Shown piece after piece: positions 22,717-32,723 of a stretch of DNA of 64,000 nucleotides. Under the pieces are notes generated by a model that saw only the letters and a list, made by a program, of their open reading frames with translations, did no database searches and was not told the DNA's origin. The stretch covers positions 2,356,001 through 2,420,000 of the forward strand of contig CM066288.1 of assembly GCA_033816765.1 (NCBI GenBank). The letters run 5' to 3'. Within the stretch, counting starts at the first letter, position 1. Each line of letters starts with the position of its first letter. Origin of the DNA: Nothopassalora personata. Its lineage: Eukaryota; Ascomycota; Dothideomycetes; Mycosphaerellales; Mycosphaerellaceae. The position numbers and the translations under genes were made by a program.

Positions 22717-23154
22717 GAGGCACGTTAAGGGCAAAATATTGCTCTATATTGAAACGTCAACCACAAGATTAGCAGGTAGAGCTAGACCTTAGGTCTGTTA
22801 CTCCTTTATAGTTGAAGCGAGGTGCCCGCACATTCGGCTATATACGCCACTTTCTTCCCTCGTTTATTACCTATAATTAGTACATCTTACACTGAGCCAA
22901 ATTATTTAGCGATCGACATTCTAGTCCTTAGTAATTAAATCTACTGCATGCGCGTGTAGCGCGTCACTACTGTCTCACTCAGACTAAATTCGCTAAGAGG
23001 ACCGGTGAAATATCGACGTTAAAGACGACGTTGAAGACGTAAGCATGTTTGTTTCACGATACGAATGAGTGATTGATTAGCCAAAGTCTTGGACAGCAAA
23101 GACCACTTCCCAAAGGTAAATATAAAAACTTACAATCGACTACAAGAAGCTACC

Positions 23155-23597
23155 ATGAAATCTCTCGCGCTATTGCTATGCATGACACTCTCCGCAGTAG
23201 CACTACCTGGGTCCCAGTCTACGTCAACACACGCGGCTACGTCCTCGCCTACTATAATCTTCTCGCCTACTATAAGCGGGACCGCATATTGCGATTATGG
23301 CTCGGCTGGCGATCATGCATGCGAGGATCGTGGCTGGCATACCTATTGTGCAAGTTAGCTATCGAGGACTACATAGAGTTAACGTATCTATGCTAGACCT
23401 TAGCAAGGTTTCTATTTACTAGCATTTACTAGTGTTACTAATGCGTATTCTCCTCTCCATAATGCTCAACTCAGTCGTCGGGGTACTGCGTAATCCCGAG
23501 ACGAGTCTATGCCTACGCTACTGATGAAACTGGGTCATCAGACTGCAATTACAGATCAGGATCCCTATACTATGAGTCTATGCCGCCTAGGACGTAA
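23155..23597 (+). pseudogene. Small secreted cysteine-rich protein, copy C (splice-site mutant)
   Basis: Exon 1 (23155-23349, 65 codons) is open: signal peptide MKSLALLLCMTLSAVA, a Thr/Ser/Pro-rich spacer, then three cysteines. The donor reads GCAAGT instead of GTAAGT, and the acceptor before TGCTCAACT is AA instead of AG. The branch site TTACTAAT is kept. Without splicing, translation ends two codons after the exon 1 boundary, giving a 67-residue protein. Exon 2 (23463-23597) remains open, but its last conserved Cys codon reads TAT. It may still make the short form; more likely it is decaying. Confidence 0.7.
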
Positions 23598-23714
23598 GAA
23601 ATACGGTTGGGGCAAGACATAGCCGTACATTTGATCGCAAAGTACTGTTGGATATGTCCGTCGATAACCGTCAAACACCTAAGGGAAACAAGGGCGCGAT
23701 TGGACTCACTCACA

Positions 23715-23914
23715 AATCAAGGTTTGGTAGTACGTTCTATAGCATTCACTCACGCTTAACGTGATTCGATGCTTACGCGTACATCTTGGCGCAAGGGGAC
23801 TATAAGGGCACATACTCATTCAATTGTAAATAGCAAGCACAAGCAATACAAGTATCACAAGCAACATCGTCATTCACTTACACCCGCTGCATAACTGGTA
23901 ACAAGTACAAGATT
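23715..23914. repeat. Inverted repeat arm 1 (about 190 bp)
   Basis: Reads CACTCAC...GCGTACATCTTGGCGCAA...ACACCCGCTGCA. Its reverse complement matches 24930-25112 closely, including TTGCGCCAAGATGTACGCGT. Repeated GTGAGTGAATG-like motifs sit within each arm. It lies downstream of copy C. The arms flank copia-type and Helitron scraps, so they may be two insertions of one short element in opposite orientation, not the TIRs of a single element. Confidence 0.65.
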
Positions 23915-23945
23915 AGCTGCGGGTAGAGCTAGGTCGCGCGTCCGT

Positions 23946-24230
23946 CACTTCATGCCTTTAATGCGATCGTTAAGGGTCTTTATCCTAGCAATGTAGGCCT
24001 CGAGATTGTTGCCGTCGTATGCATGCGACAAGTCGAAGAGTTTACGCTATAGTGCGAAGAATCCGGCCTCGGTGTCTAGCTAGTATAGTGTCCTTAGCTT
24101 TGCTATTAGCTTGTATCCATCGTTAAAGGCCTCAGCTAATAGCTTGCTCTTAATATCGTCCGGGAGGATATAGGCGATAATGTCTGCAGCATCAGCTACG
24201 CAATTACAGTAGGTGTCCTTTAGGCTTGAG
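23946..24230 (-). pseudogene. Ty1/copia-type gag fragment
   Basis: The minus strand reads CVADAADIIAYILPDDIKSK, LLAEAFNDGYKLIAKLRTLY, a TAG, LDTEAGFFAL, a TAG, then KLFDLSHAYDGNNLEAYIAR and IKTLNDRIKGMK. This fits the helical gag (UBN2-like) part of copia-type elements. Only about 95 codons remain, with two TAG codons, and no LTR or pol is attached. The assignment rests on composition and pattern and is moderate. Confidence 0.5.
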
Positions 24231-24234
24231 CAAT

Positions 24235-24925
24235 ATGGATCCAGGTATCGGACCAGACCTTCCGGAGCTCACTCACATTGAGCAGAACCTCATCAGTCGT
24301 GTGCATGTAGTTACGAATACTTAGACTGTTCAAGTTGAGCAGTACCGGTTCTCTGGCCACATTGCCAACTTTCTGAAGTACACCGCAAAGGTGTATCGCA
24401 AGCTCCCCTCCTGTCTGGCGATGCAGACATTGTACTTCTCAAGCCTGCCACCAAGACTGATGTGGATGGCAACCCAGACCTCGATCAGCGTTATCAGAAG
24501 CAGTTTACCAAGGCGATGACTGATCGCCGTAGCGTCATGAAGAAGCGGCTTGAGCGGCTAAGGATCAACAACGACCTCTATTCGGACATCGCTATCGACG
24601 ACTATGCTTTGTCGCAGTTATCCTGCAAAGATGACAATGATTCAGCTGCGGTGATGTCTCTGACATGCTCGAGCATGATGAGTACGAGCTACAGCCATAC
24701 AATCCGAAGAAGCGTACCGGCGATGCCCAAACTCAGCATGCTGCAGAAACAGATGAGGGCACGCTTAATGAGCACATTGGGGTACCTGCTCTCAACTTTG
24801 ACAAGCGTGCATCATACCAGCTCAAGGATCGCCGTGCTACCCGCCGTAAGAAGTACATCCACGAGCTCCAGGCTGATCGCATTGAGGACCCGGATGCTGA
24901 TGTCGAGCCTACGCCTATCGACTAG
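24235..24925 (+). pseudogene. Helitron relic, N-terminal part
   Basis: The frame opening at 24235 gives LPELTHIEQNLISRVHVV and QYRFSGHIANFLKYTAKVYR, the conserved start of fungal Helitron Rep-helicase proteins. It shifts frame near 24420. A further piece (24665-24925) gives LNFDKRASYQLKDRRATRRK. The inverted repeat arm at 24930-25112 follows immediately. Confidence 0.7.
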
Positions 24926-24929
24926 TTGT

Positions 24930-25112
24930 GCAGCGGGTGTAAGTGAATGACTAGCTTGCTTGTGATCGCTTGTGGACTTGTCCTTGTCATCATTCTATCT
25001 ACAAGTGAATGAGTATGCCCTTATATCCCCTTTGCGCCAAGATGTACGCGTAAGCATCGAATCACATGGGCTGTGAGTGAATACTGTAGAACGTACTATC
25101 AAACCTTATTAC
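24930..25112. repeat. Inverted repeat arm 2
   Basis: Reverse complement partner of 23715-23914. It separates the two Helitron coding blocks, and the coding pattern resumes at 25117, which suggests an insertion within the Helitron. Confidence 0.65.
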
Positions 25113-25116
25113 GTAG

Positions 25117-27390
25117 ATGAATAATACGTATTATGTTGCTGCCTTCGGGTGGCGACGGTTAAATCTAGCAACGCGTCGTCGCGTTAACTCTGGAGACGAC
25201 AGTGAGGCAGATTCAGACAGCGAAGCCTCATCGCCGTTTAGCAACCCTGGCAATGCTCATGACATCCAACAACCTGCTGCGCGCCCACAGTTGTCAGTAC
25301 CAGATGTCGATGAAGTGCCAATCTCGGACAAGTCTGTGGGCATTATGCTGATGGCCTTTCCTACTCTGTTCCCTACTGATACAGCTGGGTTTACCCAAGC
25401 CCGGCAACGAACTGTTACGTACTAGGAGTACGTCGAACACCTGATGCAGTATAAAGACCATCGCTTCGGAGCCTACCCGCGATTCCCGATCTTCGTACAC
25501 AATCAGTTGATGGGACAGAAGGTGCGCGGCTATTCGTGCTTCTTCATGAACAAGTATCAAGCTGGTCGCATTGAGGTTACAGCAGAAGAGATTGAAGCTG
25601 CTTTGGCTGCTAGTGAGAATTACAGTGAGGCCCAGGTCCTTATCAACTCAATCATACACTGGACTAGCAATCTGCCGCCTTGGCCCCGTCCTTTCTGGAA
25701 TGGCAAGCGCCGCAATCTGGCAGCCTACGTGCGTGTCCTTGGCAAGCCCGACCTCTTCATGACCCGCTCCGCCGCTGACAATTAACGGGTTCCATTATGC
25801 GCCTAATGCCGGAGTACGAAGTAAAGAAAGCAGCTAGTGGTGTCTAGCGGGTGCGCATTGCGAAGAAGGCGCTTCGAGATAACCCGCATATCGCCACTTT
25901 GCACTTTGAGTGTAGGTTCATAGCGTTCTTGGGGATGCTAAAGAAGAAGTCTCATCTTAAGGACTAGTGGTACCGTTACGAGTGGCAAGGCCGTGGTAGC
26001 ACTTATGCTCACTTCTTCGCTTGGATAGACTGGACCTCCACGGAAGACGGCAAGCCGCACCTGAAGGCATAGATGGAATCGACATCAATGACCCAGAGCA
26101 AGGTAGCAAGTTTGCCGCGTTCTAAGGTCCGTACATCACCACGAAGAATCCTGAGCCTGTCCGTGAATGTGCAAGGGTGGAAAATGGGCACTACAGGCTC
26201 CTAGCAGTGAGCTTATCAACACCTTGACTTCGCTATGAGACATTTTCAACCGCACTCAGAAGCATACCTCCAATGCCTACTGCCAGAAGCCCAGATTTGA
26301 CAAAGAAGGCCAACCACAGGAATGCCGGCTTTGCTTCCTACATAAGGATGATCGCGCCGAAGTTACTGTGGCGCGAGAGCACAAACCGCGTCATTGCATG
26401 TTTGTCGCGGAATGCAATGACAAAGTGCTCAATCACTACTGTCGTCTCGTTTCGATGGCGTGGCAGGCGAACACGGACATCTCCCCATGCACAACTGCCC
26501 ATGCGGTTATGGACCATATGGTTAAGTTTTGTAGCAAGGCGGAGAAGAAGACTGAAGCCTACATCGACATCATGAAGGATGTGCTCCCACGCATTAACAG
26601 CAACCAGCCGTTCCTGTCGCTTGTAGCGGGGACTATGGAAAAGCTTGTGGGAGAGCGCGACTAGTCTGCTCAGAGAGTCGCTCACATGAACCATTATCTC
26701 CTTCTACAAGGTAGGAGTCGCACAGTCATCAATATCGATTGTCGACGACCCGACCAGCAGTCTGGCGCCCTCCAAGTTCCAGATGAAGACGGCGAGCCCC
26801 GTCGTGGGCCAAGCAAGACACCATGGGAGAAGTACCTCGAGCGCTCAGTCGAACTCGCCGATGTTACGTGGTTCGAGTGGTTTACTGGTTTCAGCCTACA
26901 GCGTAAGCCATATGCGAAGATTAAGGACTCTCGTAACTGGCGCCTGCCCAACTACTTCCCTAAGTACAAGGATGACCCAGCCCATCACACGGACAAAAAC
27001 TTCTGCCGGACGAACTTCATGAACGCAAGCGTTATCCCTGCAGGAGGTGTGTACCCAGTGTGCACTCCACAGAGCCCTATGAAGTGCTACCTCTCAGGCG
27101 CTGACCAGTCCTCCCGTGATGGTCAGACGCTCAACAGTTCTGCCAGAATAACAACCTATACCCGCCCGAGGACGACTTCCTAGGTGACCTGCTTCGAAGC
27201 TTGCTGCCACAACCTCCGGATATCGCAGAGCCATTCAATGACGATGACAACGAAGCAGATCGTCAGCGTGAGCGTCACCGTCGTGCTGTCGGGCTCGAAG
27301 CGCTCATCGGTCAGCCAGGCAACGCTGCTGCGCGAGATGATGATCCTGACAATATTAGCTACCGTGCTATGCATCAGGTTGACTAGTCTA
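25117..27390 (+). pseudogene. Helitron relic, Rep (Helitron_like_N) region
   Basis: Across frameshifts and TAG codons this reads as a Helitron Rep region: GIMLMAFPTLFPTDTAGFT, EYVEHLMQYKDHRFGAYPRF, RPFWNGKRRNLAAYVRVLG, IAKKALRDNPHIA, then WYRYEWQGRGSTYAHFFAWI, and later HCMFVAECNDKVLNHYCRL, KFCSKAEKKTEAYIDIMKDV and SRTVINIDCRRPD. The HUH nickase motif (codons 26001-26012) has its first histidine changed to tyrosine (CAT to TAT). No Pif1-type helicase domain follows; homology stops near 27,390. Inactive and 3'-truncated, but less mutated than the block at 1-20.6 kb. Confidence 0.82.
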
Positions 27391-27693
27391 ATCGTGTCGC
27401 TTTACGTTGCAATCGTACTTCGGGCTCCGTGTGCGAGGTGAGGTGCCTCCAAGCCACTGTCTGATCTCTCTGCGCTGGCCAATCGATTGCGTAGGTGTAC
27501 CATAATCGAGACAGCGAGGCGGTCCATGATGGGGACTAGAATCTTAGCGTAACCATGAGAAGCTTCGCAATCTTGGCCACCCCGTGTTGCCCATTCATGG
27601 CGCGTTACAACTGTTACAACCATAAAGGTATGTAGAAACTATCGCTACTATATATAAGCTTCCGAGGCGCGAAGGTAGCACTAGACTCACTAC

Positions 27694-27963
27694 AAGACCG
27701 GTAAAATACCGACATTAAAGACACCAGGACGTTGCTAGAACAAGACTGGTTAGATACCAATGTTCAAGACATAAGCACGTTTCGCGATACGAATGAGTGA
27801 ATTTTTAGCTACTGAGGGAATTATTCGCCAATGTCCTAGACCGCGAAGACCACTATAAAACACAAGCTCGCCGCGCTTTACTTGTCGACAACTCCCAATC
27901 GATGACTCACGATCGACAACTCACAATCGACAACAAGACACAAATTCGACGCAGATAACAACT
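27694..27963 (+). promoter_or_regulatory. Promoter cassette of secreted-protein copy D
   Basis: Contains AGACCGGTAAAATACC, GACATTAAAGAC, GTTTCGCGATACGAATGAGTG and CCAATGTCCTAGACCGCGAAG, in the same order as upstream of copies A to C, then CTATAAAACA (probable TATA box at about 27,855), a CAA/ACAATCGAC-rich leader and ACAACTATGAAA at the start codon. Confidence 0.6.
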
Positions 27964-28307
27964 ATGAAATACTCCGCGCTGTTGCTATCCCTGACACTCT
28001 CCGCAGTGGCACAATCAATATCACCGGGACAACCGTCCCCCCTAGCGCAGTTAGGCTTCGCATGGTGCAATAGTGGCACTCCTGGTAGTGGATATTGCGA
28101 GTCCAACTACTACCATACCTATTGTGTAAGTCGACTATCGAGGAACCTATGCGGTTACCGGCATTTCCTAGTATTACTAATCCGTATTCTGTGTAGTGCT
28201 CTAAGGATGGTGGCGGGGATTTTGTGACCTGGAGAAAATACTATCTGTGGGACGCTCAGGCGAACGCAACCTGCAATGGCAATGGATACGTGTACTGTGC
28301 TGACTAA
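27964..28307 (+). CDS. Small secreted cysteine-rich protein, copy D (intact, candidate effector)
   Basis: Two exons, 27964-28125 and 28197-28307, give a 90-residue protein. The 71 bp intron has GTAAGT, a TTACTAAT branch site and GTGTAG, and lies in phase 0 exactly between two adjacent Cys codons. Residues 1-17 form a signal peptide (hydrophobic core LLLSLTLSAVA). The mature part has six cysteines at residues 35, 45, 54, 55, 80 and 88 (C-x9-C-x8-CC-x24-C-x7-C), which would allow three disulfides, and many Tyr and Gly residues. Three broken paralogues lie upstream within 7.3 kb; this is the only copy without a lesion and the farthest from the RIP block. I do not recognise a named family. Size, secretion, cysteine content and genomic setting fit a candidate effector or antimicrobial peptide; the role is inferred. 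Confidence 0.8.
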
Positions 28308-28475
28308 GACGGAGCGAAGATCCTAGAATGTTAGATGCGGCATTGCATGAAGCGCTTGGGGACGAGACTGCATATACTGTACAATGAGAGTTTGATGACT
28401 CGATTTGTGCCAGAATGTCTGTACCATCAGATTTCCACCTTGGGGAGAGGTCTCGCCTTGCAGTCCATCTCGATC

Positions 28476-29389
28476 TCACAACCCTTCAAAGCCTCGTGCG
28501 GCAAGCGGGCGACGCTTCGAATACGACGCATGCCGCTTCGCCAACTTCGCATCCTCCGGGTTCCCACTCTCCCACTGTCGAGGAGAACGCGCTAAGCAAG
28601 GACACTTCTCCATCTCCAGTACCTCTCTCTCAGCCTGTCGTCGCTTGATCCTCCCTTTCGTCGCTCCACCTTGCTTATAACCCCCGAGGGCCTCAACCGC
28701 AGCTGCGCCGCCACCTAACTCCACCCTTTCATCGCTGCCACCATCGTCAGGTCCAGAAGAATCGAAACCACCAGCTAAGCCACCTCTCTTCTCCGCCATC
28801 CACGCCTCCCTCCTTCAAATCATCTTCTGCCTCAACCTCGCCTCCCTCTTTGCGCGCGTACTCCTCAATAGCACGCAGAACGCACAATGACTCCTTACCG
28901 CCTTTATCAAATGCTCCGCCAAACAAGCAAAATGATCCCTCATCGGATCCTTCCTTTCCCTCGCCCTATCACTCAATTCTCTCTCCCGCACGTCCCAGAG
29001 ATGCATGCACTCCATCACGTCCGCCGCGAAAGTCTTGTCCACCAGCGTCAAATCGAGGTGGTGCTATTTGGGCGTGGACACCGGAGAAGTTCGTCGTCGT
29101 CGATTACCAGGAGAAGGATTGCTTGACGGAGTTCTGTAGGGAGACGGAGGTATGGAGGAGGTTTCTTACCTTTGTAGATGGTGCCGTGCCATACTTCGGG
29201 GGGAGGTCGAAGTGGGCGAGGTTGCGGGCCAGGCGTTGGCAGAAGGTGCGGCTGTCTTGGCGGGTTCGGCTGAGGCGGGTGCGGAGGGTGGGAGGGTAGT
29301 ACATGCTGTGTAGGTCGATGAGAGGGTATCGATTTGATGGAGGTGGCGTGGCCAATGGGAGATGGTTCGTGTAGCGAGAAAAGCTGCAT
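28476..29389 (-). pseudogene. LPxELR F-box-like fungal protein, broken
   Basis: The minus-strand ATG at 29389 opens a Pro-rich N-terminus, then PYLRLPTELRQAILLL, the F-box-like start common in large families of Dothideomycete proteins. After about 114 codons the frame stops at 29048. A second frame carries on (29051-28815: LTLVDKTFAADVMECMHLWD, CLAEHLIKAVRSHC), then a TGA at 28815-28817, then the same frame stays open to 28476 with a basic Cys-containing tail (EVLEMEKCPCLARSPRQW). A 44 bp intron (GTAATC...AAATAG) could bridge the first break but is very short; the TGA has no such explanation. Probably a pseudogene bordering the repeat zone. Confidence 0.55.
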
Positions 29390-29560
29390 AGGTATCCCAC
29401 ACTCTAATCTGGAAGGTAAGCAGGTAATTCAAACAGGCAAACTATCACTTCCTCACGTCGTCATCTCGTCCCTGCATGTCTGAAGTTCAACACCTTGTCG
29501 TTAACATCACCTCCCGTGCCAAATTCCCAACCAAATCGCACTTCGTCTCCTCATTAACGA

Positions 29561-30679
29561 TCAGCGCCTATGGCTGGCCTCCATCGTGTCGTAGCTGTCA
29601 TAACTGTCATAGCTGCTCCGCCTTCTCGGCGCCTGCGGTCTGCTCGGCGCCCTCTTTCGACTAAGCGACCTCACACGATCTTTGATGCTGCTGACAAAAC
29701 TCTGACTCCTGTTCCTTGCTCTGCGGTCTATCTCGCGGACTTGATCTCGACTTCCATCACGACCGGTTCTTCGTACGTCATCCATGGTGCGACCGGGGAC
29801 TGGATATGCCACTTCACCGTATCTGTTGGTCTTGGCATATGGGTCGTCTGATGCTCTACGTTGTCCATACAGCTTCCGGTTCTGCCTTTTCTCGTGCTGC
29901 TTCTCGAGCGTGTTCGCTGCGATCGCTCCGACAACGAGACCGCCTAGTGTGCCGAGGACGTTATCCGTCACTTCGTGTGCGATCCAAGCACCTCCAGCAC
30001 CACCAGCAAGTTTCGCTGCCAGGCCTCGCTCCCCTTCTGAGCTGCCAAAGACATCCCTTCCGCCCTTCTTCGGGTCAGAGGGATATCCTAACGCCTTCTC
30101 ACCGAGTCCATCCTCCTCCCTCCTCCGCCTCCGTCGTTCGCGTTCTCGGCTTCTTTGTCGCTGCCTCTCACGCTCTTCGAGGTAGCGACGTTCTCGTTCA
30201 CGTTCCACACGATCGAGCTCCCGCTCACGTTGCTCGCGCATCAAGTCGTCCTCATAAGCCTGCCGCTCGCTGTATGCTGGAGGTGGAGGTGGTGGGCGTT
30301 GGTAGGCATATGCTTCCTCTACGCCTCTTCGCCATTCTGCCTCGGCTTTCTCGTCGTCATATGGTGTCAAAGGTCCGGCCGGGTCGACGTGCGGAGGTGG
30401 CTGATTGCTGCTTGGTGCGTAGGCGCGGTCGAAGTACTCTTTTGGCGCGGGGCGATGTTGCTGCGGGCGAGGGTCTGTCGGAGCTGCGCCATAGTTGGGG
30501 GGGGGGGTGTAGTGTGGGAAATGTTCAGAGTGGTCAGGGAGCTGGTCATAGGGGCTGTACTGTTCGTCGTATGCTGCCGTGGGCGGTGGTTCGAAGTATG
30601 GTTGGTGATAGCCTGGGCCCGCCGGTCGGCCGGTCGTCGGCGGGTAGTGATTGGGGCCATGATGATGAGGTGGCGACAT
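29561..30679 (-). CDS. Low-complexity protein with glycine-zipper-like segment
   Basis: A single 372-codon exon. Residues 1-130 are rich in Pro, Tyr and His (PPHHHGPNHYPPTTGRP). Residues about 140-195 form a highly charged Arg/Glu coiled-coil-like stretch. A short hydrophobic Gly-rich segment follows near residues 225-260 (LAAKLAGGAGGAWIAHEV, LGTLGGLVVGAIAAN), like a glycine zipper. The C-terminus is Arg/Ser-rich (DRVRSLSRKRAPSRP, YDSYDSYD). Similar layouts occur in uncharacterised fungal proteins. I cannot name a function; membrane insertion through the glycine zipper or RNA association through the RS-like tail are both possible. The start ATG is preceded at 30702-30717 by a perfect 16 bp palindrome. 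Confidence 0.75.
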   Translation of the reverse strand: MSPPHHHGPNHYPPTTGRPAGPGYHQPYFEPPPTAAYDEQYSPYDQLPDHSEHFPHYTPPPNYGAAPTDPRPQQHRPAPKEYFDRAYAPSSNQPPPHVDPAGPLTPYDDEKAEAEWRRGVEEAYAYQRPPPPPPAYSERQAYEDDLMREQRERELDRVERERERRYLEERERQRQRSRERERRRRRREEDGLGEKALGYPSDPKKGGRDVFGSSEGERGLAAKLAGGAGGAWIAHEVTDNVLGTLGGLVVGAIAANTLEKQHEKRQNRKLYGQRRASDDPYAKTNRYGEVAYPVPGRTMDDVRRTGRDGSRDQVREIDRRARNRSQSFVSSIKDRVRSLSRKRAPSRPQAPRRRSSYDSYDSYDTMEASHRR

Positions 30680-30701
30680 GCTGCTGTGGTCTGTCTCGCA
30701 G

Positions 30702-30717
30702 AAGGTACATGTACCTT
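30702..30717. promoter_or_regulatory. 16 bp palindrome in 5' flank
   Basis: AAGGTACATGTACCTT is perfectly self-complementary and lies 23 bp upstream of the minus-strand start codon at 30679. It could be a dimeric transcription-factor site; nothing else supports that. Confidence 0.35.
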
Positions 30718-31236
30718 ACTGCTACTACGAGTCACGACAGAGCGATGAATACAAGTACATGAAGCAGGAAAGAAGTGCATCTGTGTAGCACACCTACATT
30801 ATTCTAGATTGGATTGCGCCTTGTGCGCTGAATGACGACGTTAGCAAGAGGTTGCCAACCACAGTATATCTGAGCATGCGCGCGTATTTGGCAACAACAC
30901 CCCTCCTCGAACAGAAGCACGATGATAGATAGGATCAGCGCGGCGCTTCCACTTGATTGGACATCTTGGCGAAGGCCGAGGTGCCGGTGCGTGCCGTGCG
31001 TCATCAGCACTGCAGCGCTGCACCTTCAGAAACTGTCTCTGGCATTGATGAGTGGGGCAGAAAAATGTGTATCCGCAGAATTGCTATGCTAATGATAGTA
31101 GACGTGCGGTGTCTGCGCAATGCCGTCATCGGCAACACGCAACATTGTCGCATGTCAGGTGAAGAAGGTCAGACAACATCGAGTGCTTCATATTCATGCG
31201 CCAGGACAAGTTATCATCATCGGTGTCTCCCGTTTC

Positions 31237-31340
31237 TTACAGTACCGCATTTCAGGCTGTTACAGTACCCGTATCAGGCTATTACAGTACCCGTTTCAGG
31301 AGGTTACAGTATCCGTTTCAGGCTGTCACTGTTACAGTAC
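31237..31340. repeat. Minisatellite at the 3' end of the CLN3-like gene
   Basis: Four to five imperfect copies of a unit of about 22 bp (TTACAGTACCCGTTTCAGGC) end three bases before the stop codon of the minus-strand gene at 31343. In transcript sense they lie at the start of its 3' UTR. Confidence 0.8.
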
Positions 31341-31342
31341 CT

Positions 31343-32723
31343 TCATAACGTGTTAACCTTCGGCCACTGGGAAGGCTCCATATGTCTCGTCGCCAGCTTC
31401 TCGATCATGATGGCCAGTCCGCCGCCTAAAGCATCACCCATAAAATTGGCTGCTCCTCCGAATCCCATCGCAAAGCTGCGTGTCGCGTCGTCGTGTTCTT
31501 TGAAGTCCTCGGAGATGGCATACATGCAATTGGTCCGGCCAATGCCGACGTCCGCTCCGATCAAGAACATGACCGTCATGAACACGCCGTAGTATGGCAC
31601 CAAATGCGGAGCCACCAACTGGACCACGGCGACGACACACAGAAGTGTTCCCAGTGCGGTATATCGCCAAGTATGAGTCCGGGGCCAAATGCCCGCCAAT
31701 GTGCTGAACACGAAATTGCCAATCCCGGAGACCATGACTAGGAGCAAGCAGTTAGCTTGGTGCGTGCATTGATGGGTTGCCACCCCCCGTGCGATACGAT
31801 ACTTACAGATAAGCTCGTACTGCAAATTCCCTTTCGGCGCGTCCTGGAAGCGCCCCAACTCTTGCAGGGCCGGTGCAAGGCCCATGGTCGACAAGTTCGC
31901 CAGGACGCAAGAGAGCATGAACGGCACCAACCTCGGCAAGATCATCCTGAACAAGAGTCGCGATGGTCGAAATGCCGCTGCCTTGCTGGCTGCAATCCGA
32001 GACTGTTCCGCTGCATCTCGGCAGGATTTCTCCATCAGAAAGAACCAGACCAGCACCATCAGCGGTGCCGTGGCGATATACACCAACAAAGCTCGTCGCC
32101 ATTCTTGATCCAACGCAGCGAGGAGCCCGATCAGCGTTGAGGGACCAACGATGACCGCGAGACCCATTCCGGCGCTCAACGCCAACACTGCTTCCCGAGG
32201 AAAGTAGGCTGCGAGAGATGTGATGATGCTTTGGCCGAAAGCATGCATGAAACCCGTCAACATCGATCCTATTACCGGCCCAGCTTCGTTGGTCGACTTT
32301 GCTGTGCTCATAGGGTTCGGCAGCGCGCAGATCAGGTATATCAGCGCAGTTGCGATGGAGCATGAGACAATGCTCGTCTGGAAGGAGAATCGTCTCAGCA
32401 GAAATGGAGTCGCCAACGTTGTTACGAATGCGACGGCCGAGTTGCTAACTTCGAAAACGCCGGTCATGCCGTCGAACATGGAACTGGCAGCCGTGGCTGT
32501 CACCGTGGCCGGTAAGGTCACCTGGGAGCTTGTCAGCCTGTTTGTGCAATACTGCGGGCGGAATTGTTACCAAGAATCCTTGTAAGAAGAAAGCGAAGAA
32601 TGTCTTCGTTAATCGGAGTCCCTTTCTCTGATCGTCATCGACAGCAGTCTCGTGGTTTGCCTCGACATCCGAGCCCTCCGTACTCGACATCTCCGGGATA
32701 TTGCGCTCCATGGTTGACTGCAT
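31343..32723 (-). CDS. CLN3/battenin-like membrane protein
   Basis: Three exons: 32571-32723, 31807-32521 and 31343-31737, 420 residues. Intron 1 (49 bp) has GTAACA, GCTGAC and CCCAG. Intron 2 (69 bp) has GTAAGT, GCTAAC and CCTAG; its length is a multiple of three, so the unspliced frame stays open. After a 35-residue acidic N-terminus come about ten hydrophobic segments. Blocks such as HAFGQSIITSLAAYFPREAV with LSAGMGLAVIVG in the first half, and GADVGIGRTNCMYAISEDF with ATRSFAMGFGGAANFMGDAL in the second, resemble battenin (CLN3), a vacuolar/lysosomal MFS-fold protein linked to pH and amino-acid balance. Another MFS or ENT-type carrier is the main alternative. Confidence 0.65.

Noticed and set aside
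29716..30762. Long plus-strand ORFs (up to 348 codons) over the glycine-zipper gene
   Set aside because: They are antisense to a better minus-strand ORF with clear composition and start; the translations are Arg/His/Ser-rich shadow proteins.
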